64,000 nt of DNA from NCBI GenBank assembly GCA_041687755.1, contig JBDNJM010000191.1:5237-69236 (forward strand), given 5' to 3'. Below are positions 52,029 through 60,593 of this stretch, piece by piece; position 1 is the stretch's first letter; every line of letters starts with the position of its first letter. A program made the translations under genes and the position numbers. Origin of the DNA: JBDNJM01 sp041687755 (GTDB lineage: Bacteria > Planctomycetota > UBA1135 > GCA-002686595). The notes below the pieces were generated by a model, which worked only from the letters and a program-made list of their open reading frames with translations, ran no database searches and was not told the origin of the DNA.

Positions 52029-53741
52029 TCAGCGCCGGGGGGCCGGGGGGCGTTCGTCGGCGTCGGCGAGCTCGCGCACGACGGCTTCGGCGATGCGGGC
52101 CACGTTCGTGACCTTGGCCGTGTCGACGCCCTCAAGCGTGTCTCGCCAGGTGTGGTAGTCAACGTTCTTCGCGATCGTCTTCTGCTCGAACAGGAACACG
52201 GTCGGGACCCCGGCCGAGTGGAACGAGTAGTGGTCAGAGCGCTCGAACAGCTCGCGGGCCACGCCGGTCTCGACCTTCTTGATGCGCGTGCCGGCGGCCT
52301 TGATCGCCGTCTTTAGGACGCGTTCGAGCGAGGGGTTTTGATCAATACCCAGAGCCACGACGGACTTCGATTCTCCGCGTCCGAGCATGTCGAGGTTCAC
52401 CATGGCGACCGCGCGGTCTAGGCTGCTGCCGAGCGAGTCGGCCACGGCCTTGCTGCCGAGCAACCCATCCTCTTCGCCGCCGAAGAAGCAGACCATCACC
52501 GAGCGCCGCGGCGGGTCCGCGGCCAGGGCGCGGGCGATCTCCAGCAGCGCGCAGCTGCCCGAGGCGTTATCGTCTGCGCCGATCGCGACACGCCCGCGCT
52601 GGTCCACGCCGACGTGGTCCGAGTGAGCGCCGATCACAACGTACTCTCCATTCAAGTCGGGATCCGTGCCCTGCAGCCAGCCCGCGATGTTGTACGTGGC
52701 GACACTGGTGCTGAGCACGGACGAGGAACGTAGGGCGAGCTCCACTTCGGGAGCCTCGAAGCGGGAGGGCTTGCCGGACTTGTCGATGGCGCCCATCAGT
52801 TCGTTGAAGTCCTCACCCAGCAGCTGCGATGCGAGCATTTCGGAAATCACGAGCGCGGGGATCGGCGAGGGGCCGCTCTCCTCGGGGCGCTCGCCGTTCC
52901 AGCTCGCCAGGGTGTGGCGGAACTCGAGCGGCGCTTCGAGGTCCAGGCCCGGCGGGCCCTGCTCCAGCTCAGCTCCCTCCAGGTCGGTGGGCCGGCGACG
53001 CACGATCAGGGCGCCTACCGCCCCCTCGTGCTCCAGCCGGTCCAGCTTGCGATACAGGTTGGCCGCCGGCGTGACTTCAGGCCCATCGAGCGTCCGCCGG
53101 TGCCGCGGTTCGCCCTCGCAGATCAGGGCGATGCGGCCCTTCAGGTTGAGCTTGCGCAAATCGTCGTAGCCCTTGGCCGAGATGCCGTAGCCCGCGAACG
53201 TAAGCGTGCCCGCGGCGGAGCCCATGGCGTTGCGGGCCGGCATGAAGTCCGTGCCGTAGGTGCCCTCGAACGGCTCGCCGCCGCGCACTTCTAGGCTCGA
53301 TTTGTCCTCGTCGGGCGCGGCGACGCGCACGGAGTAGCCCCAGCGGAAGTCTGCGGCGGAGGCGGTGTCCACGGCCCTCGGACCCCCCTCGTAACCGGCC
53401 GGTGCGTAGCCCCAGTCCAGCAGCCGCTGGGCCGAGCGATTCAGCATCGCGTGCAGTCCCTGGCTCGGCGTATCGCGGCCGAGCAACCAGGGGTGCGTCC
53501 ACTCCTCCATCAGAGCCAGGAGGTCCTGCTCTTTGATGTCCGCCGAGCCCTCGTCCACGAACGATGCGGTGGCAGCCGGCGCCTGGGGGGCGTTCAGATC
53601 GAGGGGTCCGTCGAGGCCCGAGTGGGAGCCGACAGCGCTCCAGTCCGGCGTGCGCGACTCAAGTCCGGTGCTGCAGGCGGCGATCAGCAGCAGACCGCCG
53701 ATGAAGAAGGACGAGCGCGAGACGATGCGTTGGGCGGCCAT
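52029..53741 (-). CDS. M28-family aminopeptidase lipoprotein
   Basis: The 570-aa protein has a lipoprotein signal (GGLLLIAACSTG). A protease-associated-like domain lies at about 160-330, inserted before the catalytic part. The zinc site is complete: IGAHSDHVG (His), GADDNASGSCALLE (Asp), FGGEEDGLLGSKA (Glu pair), NLDMLGRGES (Asp) and VDYHTWRDTLEG (His). It should remove N-terminal residues from peptides outside the cytoplasm. It is upstream of dacB with a short gap, so the two may act together on cell-wall or nutrient peptides. Confidence 0.9.
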   Translation of the reverse strand: MAAQRIVSRSSFFIGGLLLIAACSTGLESRTPDWSAVGSHSGLDGPLDLNAPQAPAATASFVDEGSADIKEQDLLALMEEWTHPWLLGRDTPSQGLHAMLNRSAQRLLDWGYAPAGYEGGPRAVDTASAADFRWGYSVRVAAPDEDKSSLEVRGGEPFEGTYGTDFMPARNAMGSAAGTLTFAGYGISAKGYDDLRKLNLKGRIALICEGEPRHRRTLDGPEVTPAANLYRKLDRLEHEGAVGALIVRRRPTDLEGAELEQGPPGLDLEAPLEFRHTLASWNGERPEESGPSPIPALVISEMLASQLLGEDFNELMGAIDKSGKPSRFEAPEVELALRSSSVLSTSVATYNIAGWLQGTDPDLNGEYVVIGAHSDHVGVDQRGRVAIGADDNASGSCALLEIARALAADPPRRSVMVCFFGGEEDGLLGSKAVADSLGSSLDRAVAMVNLDMLGRGESKSVVALGIDQNPSLERVLKTAIKAAGTRIKKVETGVARELFERSDHYSFHSAGVPTVFLFEQKTIAKNVDYHTWRDTLEGVDTAKVTNVARIAEAVVRELADADERPPAPRR

Positions 53742-53884
53742 GCCCTATTTTGGGCAGCCCGCCGTCCGAAAGCGAGCCTCGTGCAGGCGCTCGCCCCCGG
53801 TCACCGGCAGGGACCGAGCTTCAGACCGGAACCTGCCGCAGGGCCGGCTCAACTCCGCGCCCCAAGGACCTCGCGGCCGGCGGG

Positions 53885-54709
53885 TCAGTCGGGCTCGACT
53901 CGACCGCTCCAGCCATCGTGGGCGGCGAGCGTCGGGATTCCCGTCCCCGCTTCGATCGCGGCTCGCGCGCCCTCGGGATCGACGTCGGGGTAGAAGTGCG
54001 TGAGCAGCAGGCGCCGCGGCTGTGCCGCCGCAGCCAGACGGATCACCGCCTCGGGATGCAGGTGATGAGGAGCCGGATCCGCGTCGTTCGACGCGCACTC
54101 CACGAGGTAGAGATCTGCGCCCCGCGCAAGTTCGAGCTGCTCGGGAACCTCCCCCGTGTCGCCGCTGTAGGCGAGCGTCGCGCCGCCACACTCGACGCGC
54201 CAGCCAACGGCCGTCGGCGTGTGGCCGGTCGGGTGGGCGCTGAAGGTCCAGCTGCCGCGCTCGAAGCGCGCCTCGCCCGGATGGGGCTCGGCCGGATCGA
54301 ACTCGACGACGGTGGTCGCGCGCGGCTCGACCCAGCGGCCGAGAGCGGCGGGCGCCCGCTCGATGCGCTGCGCGATGCCGCGCGGGCCGATCACCTCCAG
54401 CGCCGGCAGCGGCGCCAGATTCGGATTGGCGCGCGCGAAGAACAGCGCGAACAGGTCCAGTAGGTGGTCGGTGTGCTCGTGGCTGAGCATGACGCGCTCC
54501 ACCTGCTCGATCGCTATGCCGTGCTCGCCGAGCGCGCGAACCGAGCCGGGACCGCAGTCGAGCAGCGTGACCCGCTCTCGGGGCCCGCGGCGCAGCACGT
54601 ACCCCGCGGGGCCGTAGCGCAGCCCCTCGGTGACCGGGCGCGGGAGCGCCGATCCGGCGCCGAGCACGATCAGCTCGAAGCCGGCCCCTTCGACGAGTTC
54701 AGGACTCAA
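53885..54709 (-). CDS. Metallo-beta-lactamase-fold hydrolase (RNase Z-like)
   Basis: The 274-aa protein begins LSPELVEGAGFELIVLGAGS. LLDCGPGSVRAL, the metal motif MLSHEHTDHLLD (HxHxDH), SAHPTGHTPTAVGWR, LAYSGDTGEVPE and LLLTHFYPDVD follow the RNase Z/arylsulfatase-like order. Whether it cuts tRNA or another ester is unclear; RNase Z usually has extra exosite features that I cannot confirm. The start is TTG at 54709, whose last two bases are shared with the TGA of galE. An upstream ATG inside galE is unlikely. Confidence 0.75.
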   Translation of the reverse strand: MSPELVEGAGFELIVLGAGSALPRPVTEGLRYGPAGYVLRRGPRERVTLLDCGPGSVRALGEHGIAIEQVERVMLSHEHTDHLLDLFALFFARANPNLAPLPALEVIGPRGIAQRIERAPAALGRWVEPRATTVVEFDPAEPHPGEARFERGSWTFSAHPTGHTPTAVGWRVECGGATLAYSGDTGEVPEQLELARGADLYLVECASNDADPAPHHLHPEAVIRLAAAAQPRRLLLTHFYPDVDPEGARAAIEAGTGIPTLAAHDGWSGRVEPD

Positions 54710-55764
54710 GCCTTCGGGTAGCCCTCGGGGTGGGCCGAGTGCCAGCGCCACGCGTCCTCGAGGATCGTCTGCAGGTCGCTGCGGCGCGGGACCCAGCCGA
54801 GTTGATCGACGGCGCCCGTGCCCCCGCAGATGAGCTGGGCAGGGTCGCCCTCGCGGCGCGGAGCCATGCGTGCCGGAACCGCGTGGCCGGTCACCGCGCG
54901 CGCGCGCTCGACCAGTTCCTTCACGGTAAAGCCCTCACCTGTGCCGAGGTTGGCGACGATGCGGTCAACGCCCGACTGCAGGCGACTGATCGCCCGCAGG
55001 TGCGCGTCGCCCAGGTCGTCGACGTGGACGTAGTCGCGGATACAGGTGCCGTCGCGGGTCTCGTAGTCGTCTCCGAACATGGCGATCTCGTCGCGCTGCC
55101 CGAGCGCCACCTGCAGCACGAGCGGGATTAGATGCGTCTCGGGCGCATGGTCCTCGCCCATGTTCCCGTCGGGCGACGCGCCGGCCGCGTTGAAGTACCG
55201 CAGGGCCGCGAACTTTAGCCCGTAGGCGCGCGCGTAGTCCTGGATCATGTGCTCCATGTGGAGCTTGGTGCGGCCGTACGGGTTGATCGGGTTCTGCGGG
55301 TGCGCCTCGGTGATTGGGATTTCGACCGGCTCGCCGTAGGTGGCGCAGGTCGAGCTGAACACCAGCGTGTTGCACTCGGCGGCGCGCATCGCCTCGAGCA
55401 GGTTCCAGGTGTAGCCGACGTTCTGGCGGTAGTAGATCGCCGGTTCGGTCACGGACTCGCCGACGTAGCACTTGGCCGCGAAGTGGATCACGGCCTTGGG
55501 CGCATGCCGCTCGAAAACCTGCGCGAGGGCCTCGCGGTCGCCGAGGTCGCACTGCTCGAAGGGCACGTCGCCCCCCGCCGCGATGGCGGGCACTCCGCTG
55601 TGGCCGGTCGAGAGGTTGTCCAGCACGACGACCGGGATACCGCGGCGCGCGAGCAGGCGCACGCAGTGGCTGCCGATGTAGCCGGCGCCGCCGGCGACGA
55701 GGACGGGTCCCTGGGGGGCGGGCAGCTCTTGGCCGGGCTGCAGGGGCGCATTCTGATCTTGCAT
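54706..55764 (-). CDS. galE: UDP-glucose 4-epimerase
   Basis: The 352-aa short-chain dehydrogenase-type enzyme has the NAD motif VAGGAGYIGSH (Gly25, 28, 31), FAAKCYVGESV, SSTCATYG (Ser/Thr of the catalytic set at 137-139), and Tyr163 with Lys167 in NPYGRTKLHME. FNAAGASPDGNMGEDH, CIRDYVHVDDLGDAH and NLGTGEGFTVKEL are diagnostic for GalE. It interconverts UDP-glucose and UDP-galactose for envelope sugars. The N-terminal about 20 residues before the beta strand are longer than usual, so the start could be later. It is coupled by overlap to the beta-lactamase-fold gene. Confidence 0.92.
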   Translation of the reverse strand: MQDQNAPLQPGQELPAPQGPVLVAGGAGYIGSHCVRLLARRGIPVVVLDNLSTGHSGVPAIAAGGDVPFEQCDLGDREALAQVFERHAPKAVIHFAAKCYVGESVTEPAIYYRQNVGYTWNLLEAMRAAECNTLVFSSTCATYGEPVEIPITEAHPQNPINPYGRTKLHMEHMIQDYARAYGLKFAALRYFNAAGASPDGNMGEDHAPETHLIPLVLQVALGQRDEIAMFGDDYETRDGTCIRDYVHVDDLGDAHLRAISRLQSGVDRIVANLGTGEGFTVKELVERARAVTGHAVPARMAPRREGDPAQLICGGTGAVDQLGWVPRRSDLQTILEDAWRWHSAHPEGYPKA

Positions 55765-55868
55765 GGTGGCCTAGCGTAGCCCCTGGTTCTGGCGGAGTCC
55801 TCCCCAACCCCCAGGAGGTGGCACGCCGCGGGACTCCAGCGGGGGCCTTCTAATTCCTGGCCCGCCTC

Positions 55869-55928
55869 GTCAGGAGCAGGCCTGTCAGGAGCAGGCCTGT
55901 CAGGAGCAGGTCTGTCAGGAGCAGGCCT
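55869..55928. repeat. 15-bp tandem repeat x4, intergenic
   Basis: GTCAGGAGCAGGCCT occurs four times (third copy has one change) and is followed by a partial copy. It lies in the 261-bp gap 55765-56025 between galE and the isochorismatase-like gene. The overlapping minus-strand frame (TGLLL repeats) overlaps the neighbour and is not supported. Confidence 0.9.
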
Positions 55929-56025
55929 GTCAGCTGCACCAGCTGCGGCGTTCGCTCAGCAAGCGGAAGTACTGGCGCATGACAGAGTCGCCCCGCTTGA
56001 GTCGAACTGGCCCGCCGCGGTTCGC

Positions 56026-56694
56026 CTAGTCCTCGTCCAGGAGGTCGCGCACGGCATCGCCGTCCTTGGAGGACCAGCTGTCCACCAGATCGACGGCGAA
56101 GTGTTCCAGAGACATGGGGACAGCGCCCGCAGCGACGACGCGTTCGAGGGTCAGAAACCAAGCCGCGTCGGGCTCGTCTCTGGCGAGGTCGGCGACGAAG
56201 AACGTGTTCTCGCTGTGTTCTCTGAGCAGGTCGAGCAGCGAGACGACGAAGTCTCCGTCGTGCAGCGAGCCGAGCATGATCACGTCCTTGGCGTTGATGG
56301 CGCGCTCGAGCCCACGCGCGGCCAGGGCGTGGGGCCCCTTGCGCTCGAACTGCCGTGCTTTGGGGACCAGCGAGAAGATCGGGTGCTGCCCCGCGCTCGG
56401 AGCCTGCTCCTTCGGGTGGACCGAGACCAGCGGCAGGTCGAGCGCTTTAGCTAGCTTGGCGAGCGGTCGGAACGATTCGGTGAGTCCGTCGCGCAGGGCT
56501 CCAGCGGTAGAGCCAGGGTCAAAGACCAGCAGAACCGAGTTATCGGGCCGGGGGCTGTATAGCGCCGCGGGCGTGCTGACATCGATCGCGAAGTCTTGTG
56601 CGGAAGTCACAGGGGTGCGCAAAGTCGCTGAAGCGAGGAGGGCGCAGAGCGCTCCGCCGAAGAAGCCCAAGGGGGTCATGGATTGGATACGCAT
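56026..56694 (-). CDS. Exported isochorismatase-like protein without catalytic cysteine
   Basis: The 222-aa protein has a signal-like N-terminus (GFFGGALCALLASATLRTPV). The fold is recognisable by SVLLVFDPGST (Asp at the usual first catalytic place), LAKLAKALDLPLVSVHP, HALAARGLERAINAKDVIML, GSLHDGDFVVSLLDLLREH and NTFFVADLARDE. In active family members the GSLHDGDF region has GxxTxxCV, but here no cysteine occurs after the signal segment. So hydrolysis by the usual mechanism is not possible. Export of this cytosolic-type fold is also unusual. It is a single gene between galE and aroA. Confidence 0.65.
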   Translation of the reverse strand: MRIQSMTPLGFFGGALCALLASATLRTPVTSAQDFAIDVSTPAALYSPRPDNSVLLVFDPGSTAGALRDGLTESFRPLAKLAKALDLPLVSVHPKEQAPSAGQHPIFSLVPKARQFERKGPHALAARGLERAINAKDVIMLGSLHDGDFVVSLLDLLREHSENTFFVADLARDEPDAAWFLTLERVVAAGAVPMSLEHFAVDLVDSWSSKDGDAVRDLLDED

Positions 56695-56730
56695 AAGGGA
56701 TATCTAGCCCGGAGAGCGCGACAAGTCCAG

Positions 56731-56774
56731 GGCTGGGCTCGGGTCCCCCCGGCCAGACGGACCCGAGCCCAGCC
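56731..56774 (-). terminator. Strong 16-bp stem-loop at the aroA 3' end
   Basis: GGCTGGGCTCGGGTCC (56731-56746) pairs perfectly with GGACCCGAGCCCAGCC (56759-56774), with a 12-nt loop, one base beyond the aroA stop. No U-tract follows. It may terminate aroA and also shield the next gene on the same strand. Confidence 0.6.
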
Positions 56775-56775
56775 T

Positions 56776-58134
56776 TCAGAGCGTGTTCGCCGGACGCTTC
56801 GCCCCGAGCGCTTCCAGAGCATCAAAGAACCCGGGCCAGGACTTGCTCACCGCGGACGTCCCGATGACGCGGATACCGGGGCGCACCAGGGACAGCAGCG
56901 CGAAGGCGAACACCATGCGGTGATCGTTGCTGCCGTCGAGCACGACGGGTACGGCGTGGGGCGGCGTCGAGCCCTGCCAGACCTCCAGGCTCCGCTCGTC
57001 CCAGTTCGCCTGCAGGCCGAGGGCGCGCAGGCCGGTTCCCAGCACTTCGATACGCGAGCTCTCCTTGCCGGGCAGGGTCTCCAGGCCCATGAGGCAGGAG
57101 CGGCCGGCGTCGCCTGGCACGCGCAGGGCGACCGCGCCAGCGGCCGCTGCGATCACCGGCGCGAGGTCCGGGCAGCTGGTGAAGTTGAGCCGCGCGCCCT
57201 TTTCGGGACGCCCGACAACCTGGATCACGCCCTGGTTCACTTGGACGGTGGCGCCCATGTCCGCCAGGCAGTCAGCGACAAAGGCGTCGGCCTGTCCCGA
57301 GCGCCGCGTGAAGCCGTTCACGTGCCCGCGGCCGTCGCTCAAAGAGATCGCCATCAGGCCGACAGCGCCGGAGGAAGCGTCCGCGTCCACCGTGAACGGT
57401 CCGCCCTTGATGCCGCCTTCCGGCACCTTGAAGACCGTCCGTGAGGCGCGGCCATGGTCGAAGCCCACCGCGATTCCCATGCGCTTGAGGGTGCTGCGCG
57501 TCAGATGGACGTAGGGCTCGCTGGGAATGCCGCCGCGCACTTCGAGCCGTCCGCCACCGCCCGCGGCCAGGCCCATCAGGAGGGCGCTGACTTCCTGGCT
57601 CGAGCTCGGCTCACGCAGCTGCAGACGTCGCTCCTTGGGCCCCAGGCTCCTGAACCCGAATTCCAGCGAGCCTGGGCCCGTGGACCAGGGTTCCAGGCCG
57701 GCGCGCTTGAGTGTCTGCAGCAGCGAGCCGCTCGAGCGACTGCTGAGGCTGCCCCAGGGGCGCAGTTCGAACGCGGTCCCCTCAGGAGCCGCCAGCGCAG
57801 CCAATCCGAGAGCCAGCCGCGCACCGGTCCCCGACTCGCCGCACTCGAGCGCTCCGCCGGGCTCGCCGGCTGCGGGCCGGATCAGCACCGCCTCGCCCCC
57901 CGATTGGGGCACGACCTCCGCCCCCAGGGCGCTGCACATTCGCAGCGCGCCCTCGACGTCCTCGGGACCGCGGGCTCCGACTATCCGGCTCTGCCTGCGG
58001 CCGAAGCACGCGGCCAGGAGAGCGCGTTGGGCGATCGACTTGGATCCGGGAACGTTCAGAGCCCCCTCCAGGGGCGGGCCCGGCTCAAAACAGGGCTCCC
58101 CCTGCTCGCGATACTGCTGCGTCGAGTTCGACAT
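56776..58134 (-). CDS. aroA: 3-phosphoshikimate 1-carboxyvinyltransferase (EPSP synthase)
   Basis: The 452-aa enzyme joins shikimate 3-phosphate and PEP in aromatic amino-acid synthesis. NVPGSKSIAQRALLAACFG is the N-terminal substrate motif, CGESGTGARLALGLAAL stands where NAGTxxR occurs in other members, LREPSSSQEVSALLMGLA and IPSEPYVHLT follow, and LDGSNDHRMVFAFALLSL holds the C-terminal catalytic residues. The GESGTGAR variant differs from the common GNAGTAMR. It is divergent from purC with only about 30 nt between starts, and ends in a strong hairpin. Confidence 0.9.
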   Translation of the reverse strand: MSNSTQQYREQGEPCFEPGPPLEGALNVPGSKSIAQRALLAACFGRRQSRIVGARGPEDVEGALRMCSALGAEVVPQSGGEAVLIRPAAGEPGGALECGESGTGARLALGLAALAAPEGTAFELRPWGSLSSRSSGSLLQTLKRAGLEPWSTGPGSLEFGFRSLGPKERRLQLREPSSSQEVSALLMGLAAGGGGRLEVRGGIPSEPYVHLTRSTLKRMGIAVGFDHGRASRTVFKVPEGGIKGGPFTVDADASSGAVGLMAISLSDGRGHVNGFTRRSGQADAFVADCLADMGATVQVNQGVIQVVGRPEKGARLNFTSCPDLAPVIAAAAGAVALRVPGDAGRSCLMGLETLPGKESSRIEVLGTGLRALGLQANWDERSLEVWQGSTPPHAVPVVLDGSNDHRMVFAFALLSLVRPGIRVIGTSAVSKSWPGFFDALEALGAKRPANTL

Positions 58135-58163
58135 CGCCGCATCCTATGCGAGACTCCTCCCGT

Positions 58164-59108
58164 ATGAGCCCCACTCTCGACCCCACGGCCGCCTACTTGG
58201 GCGCGCGCGGCGCAGCCCCCGGGTCCGTCCGCCTCGCAGGCTGCCCCCTGCTCGCCAGCGGAAAGGTGCGCGACGTCTACGAGCTGGACGCCGGGCATCT
58301 GCTGTTCGTCACCTCAGATCGCGTCTCGGCCTTCGACGTCGTGATGGATGCCGGAGTGCCGCACAAGGGCCGCGCCCTGACGGCGATCGCGACCCACTGG
58401 TTCGAGCGCACCCGGGACCTGATCGACAACCACCTCGTCAGCACCTCGCTCGACGAGCTCTCCGAACTGCCGGACGAGCTGCGTCCTGTGCTCGACGGAC
58501 GCGTCATGATCGTTCAACGCGCCGAACCGACGCCTGTGGAGTGGGTCGTGCGCGCCTACCTCGCGGGCAGCGGCTTCAAGGACTATGCGGAGACCGGCTC
58601 GCTGTTCGGAAATCCGCTACCGCCCGGGCTCGAGCTCGCCAGCCGGCTGCCCGAACCCCTGCTGACGCCGACGACCAAGAACGACGCGAAGGATTTGCCG
58701 ATCTCCAAGGCGCGTGCGCGCGAGCTGGTCGGTGACGACGTCTACAAGGCTGCTTCGGAGGCGAGCTTCACCCTGTTTGAGCGCGGCGCGCAGGAGCTGG
58801 CGCCCCACGAGCTGCTGCTGGCCGACACCAAGTTCGAGTTCGGCGTTTGCGGCAGCCGGGTGCTCCTGATCGACGAAGCGCTGACGCCGGACAGCTCACG
58901 CATGTGGCCGGAGGCCTCCTGGAAGCCCGGCAGCAGCCCGCCGTCCTACGACAAGCAGCTGCTGCGCGATCACTTGGAGACGCTGGACTGGGACAAGGGC
59001 TACCCCGCGCCGCACATAGATCCGGCGATCCTGGAGCGCCTCGGGGCCTCTTACCTGGAGCTCTGCGAGCGCCTCACGGGCCGCCCCGTACCGGGCGTGC
59101 GCGCCTAG
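58164..59108 (+). CDS. purC: Phosphoribosylaminoimidazole-succinocarboxamide synthase (SAICAR synthase)
   Basis: The 314-aa enzyme adds aspartate to CAIR in purine synthesis. SGKVRDVYELDAGHLLFVTS is the ATP site, SDRVSAFDVVM, VEWVVRAYLAGSGFKDY and LADTKFEFGV with LIDEALTPDSSRMWP are family signatures. Its length fits the longer SAICAR synthases. Start MSPTLDPT at 58164 is chosen; an ATG at 58146 is 18 nt upstream and also possible. It is divergent from aroA, so both promoters must overlap in a very small gap. purM lies elsewhere in this window, so the purine genes are scattered. Confidence 0.95.
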   Translation: MSPTLDPTAAYLGARGAAPGSVRLAGCPLLASGKVRDVYELDAGHLLFVTSDRVSAFDVVMDAGVPHKGRALTAIATHWFERTRDLIDNHLVSTSLDELSELPDELRPVLDGRVMIVQRAEPTPVEWVVRAYLAGSGFKDYAETGSLFGNPLPPGLELASRLPEPLLTPTTKNDAKDLPISKARARELVGDDVYKAASEASFTLFERGAQELAPHELLLADTKFEFGVCGSRVLLIDEALTPDSSRMWPEASWKPGSSPPSYDKQLLRDHLETLDWDKGYPAPHIDPAILERLGASYLELCERLTGRPVPGVRA

Positions 59109-59224
59109 AATGCCGTACCAGGCGTTCGCGGCTAGAATCTAGAGCCTCGAAGTGCAGACCGACCGCTCCGCGGTCCGATGCTGACCCCTCCGCCCGCTCA
59201 TTGCCCCCCCATCGTCCCGCTGCC

Positions 59225-60301
59225 ATGGCCGTCGAAACTCTGACCTGGGTCGGAACCCGCCCCGGACACTGCTCGCTCGTGGAGCAGACCCTGTTGCCCG
59301 AGCGTCATGAACGCCTCGAGGTCCGCGACGTCCCCGGCATGGTGGACGCGATCTACCGGCTGGCCGTGCGCGGCGCGCCCGCGATCGGTTGCGCCGCGGC
59401 CTACGGGGTCCTGCTCGGCGTCCAGCACGAGGGTGCGCGGGCGCCAGAGGACTTCATGCAGCACTTGGCGGGCCTGCGCGAGACCATCGCCGCCGCCCGC
59501 CCTACCGCGGTCAACCTGTTCTGGGCCCTGGACCGCATGGTCGCCCGTGCGGAGCGCGAGCGCGCGGCCGGTGCCGACACCAACGCCCTGATCGAGGCCC
59601 TGTTCGAAGAGGCCTTCGCGATCCATCGAGAGGACGCCGAGCAGTGCCGGCGCATGGGCGAAATCGGCGCGGACCTGATCACCGACGGCATGCGGCTGCT
59701 GACCCACTGCAACGCGGGCGCGCTGGCGACCGGCGGCATGGGCACGGCCCTCGCCCCGATGTACGTGGCCCACGAGCAAGGCAAAAAAATCCAGGTCTAC
59801 GCCGACGAGACCCGTCCGCTGCTGCAGGGCGCTCGACTGACGGCCTGGGAGCTGGACCAGGCCGGGATCCCCGTGACCGTCATCACCGACGGCATGGCCG
59901 GCCACGCGATGGCGAAGGGGCGCGTCGACGCGGTCATCGTCGGCTCCGACCGCATTGCGGCCAACGGCGACGTGTGCAACAAAATCGGGACGTACTCGGT
60001 CGCCGTGCTGGCGAAGCACCACGGTATTCCGTTCTACGTGGTGGCGCCGCTGTCGACGTTCGATGCCAACACGGCTACAGGCGCGGGCATTCCGATCGAG
60101 GAGCGCCCGGCCGACGAGGTCGCCAACGGCTTCGGACGCCGCACGGCGCCGGAGGGCGTGGACGTCTTCAACCCCGCGTTCGACGTGACGCCGGCCGAAC
60201 TGGTCGCGGGCATCGTGACCGAGGTCGGCCTGATCGAGCGCCCGGACGCGACCAAGGTGGCCGCCGCCCTCGCAAAGGGCGCGGCGGCGAAGAGCGCCTG
60301 A
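59225..60301 (+). CDS. mtnA: S-methyl-5-thioribose-1-phosphate isomerase
   Basis: The 358-aa methionine-salvage enzyme converts methylthioribose 1-phosphate to methylthioribulose 1-phosphate. RLAVRGAPAIGCAAAYG, LLTHCNAGALATGGMGTAL (catalytic Cys), YADETRPLLQGARLTAWEL and VGSDRIAANGDVCNKIGTY (catalytic Asp) are all present. ATG 59225 matches the family start; the upstream open frame overlaps purC and is noise. Two CTAGAAT words (59105-59111, 59132-59138) could provide -10 elements for it. It is an ordinary housekeeping gene that follows purC. Confidence 0.95.
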   Translation: MAVETLTWVGTRPGHCSLVEQTLLPERHERLEVRDVPGMVDAIYRLAVRGAPAIGCAAAYGVLLGVQHEGARAPEDFMQHLAGLRETIAAARPTAVNLFWALDRMVARAERERAAGADTNALIEALFEEAFAIHREDAEQCRRMGEIGADLITDGMRLLTHCNAGALATGGMGTALAPMYVAHEQGKKIQVYADETRPLLQGARLTAWELDQAGIPVTVITDGMAGHAMAKGRVDAVIVGSDRIAANGDVCNKIGTYSVAVLAKHHGIPFYVVAPLSTFDANTATGAGIPIEERPADEVANGFGRRTAPEGVDVFNPAFDVTPAELVAGIVTEVGLIERPDATKVAAALAKGAAAKSA

Positions 60302-60341
60302 CGGCTAAGGGCTAGGAGGCCGGGCGGGCGCCTCGGCGCTG

Positions 60342-60386
60342 CCCGGGCTCTGGGGCGCTGGGGCCAGGCCCGCGGAACAGCCCGGG
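60342..60386 (+). terminator. Possible stem-loop after mtnA
   Basis: CCCGGGCT (60342-60349) pairs with AGCCCGGG (60379-60386) across a long GC-rich loop. No U-tract is seen. It lies in the 292-bp gap before the next plus-strand gene. Confidence 0.25.
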
Positions 60387-60593
60387 GAGCCGCCCGGCGA
60401 CGGCACGAGCACGGCTGGGCCGGGGGCGGAAGCAGCCGGCAACGGCGTTCGAAGGGAGCCGTGCTGCGCCCGGCCGCGAGGGACCCTGGAATCGCTCAAG
60501 AGCGGCGCAGCGGGGCGCCGATTGGCGCCTTAGAGGACCCCCCGCCCCGCGGAATCCCGGTCCCCGAGCCCCCCGCCGACGAGTTCCCCCCCC

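Noticed and set aside
55850..56161. Minus-strand 103-aa frame with TGLLL repeats as a membrane peptide gene
   Set aside because: It overlaps the 3' end of the isochorismatase-like gene on the same strand in another frame, and its upstream part is arginine-rich shadow sequence.
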